From assembly GCA_905478195.1 (NCBI GenBank), contig CAJQHM010000119.1, positions 1 through 64,000 on the forward strand: a stretch of DNA of 64,000 nucleotides, given 5' to 3'. The stretch comes from an uncultured Pseudomonadales bacterium. GTDB lineage: Bacteria; Pseudomonadota; Gammaproteobacteria; Pseudomonadales; Pseudohongiellaceae. The notes under the pieces were generated by a model. The model saw only the letters and a program-made list of their open reading frames with translations, did no database searches and had not been told where the DNA came from. Shown here piece after piece: positions 61,874 through 64,000 of the stretch (position 1 is its first letter; each line of letters starts with the position of its first letter). The translations under genes were made by a program, and so were the position numbers.

Positions 61874-64000
<2,127 letters not shown>

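Overview
Chromosomal window from what looks like a marine gammaproteobacterium (inferred from gene content and order). The left part (about 0-37.9 kb) is a polar-type flagellar locus: flagellin, fliS, a FleQ-like sigma-54 activator, motA plus two motB-like genes, fliD, flgLKJIHGFEDCB, flgAMN, a fliK/flhB-C-terminal pair, a FlgT/FlgP-type H-ring operon, and flhA-flhF-like-flhG-fliA. The right part (38.1-64 kb) is the conserved replication-origin neighbourhood: glmS, glmU, atpIBEFHAGDC, parAB, rsmG, mnmG, mnmE, yidC, yidD, rnpA, rpmH | dnaA, dnaN, recF, gyrB. No rRNA, tRNA, CRISPR array or transposon was seen. Main points for follow-up: (1) a recurring sigma-28-like promoter motif (TAATnATT-N11/12-GTCGATnn) upstream of six flagellar transcription units and one uncharacterised membrane/coiled-coil gene; (2) a predicted sigma-28 leader or small RNA ending in a terminator-like hairpin just upstream of flgA; (3) an FlhF-like protein with no visible P-loop; (4) two PomB/MotB paralogs with long acidic N-termini sharing one PomA/MotA; (5) two parS sites inside recF, both encoding FHVE; (6) two candidate origin regions (rpmH-dnaA and mnmG-mnmE); (7) a ClC protein lacking both coupling glutamates; (8) a FlgA with apparently three SAF-like units and a divergent second FliS. 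All homology calls come from reading the sequence; no database search was run.
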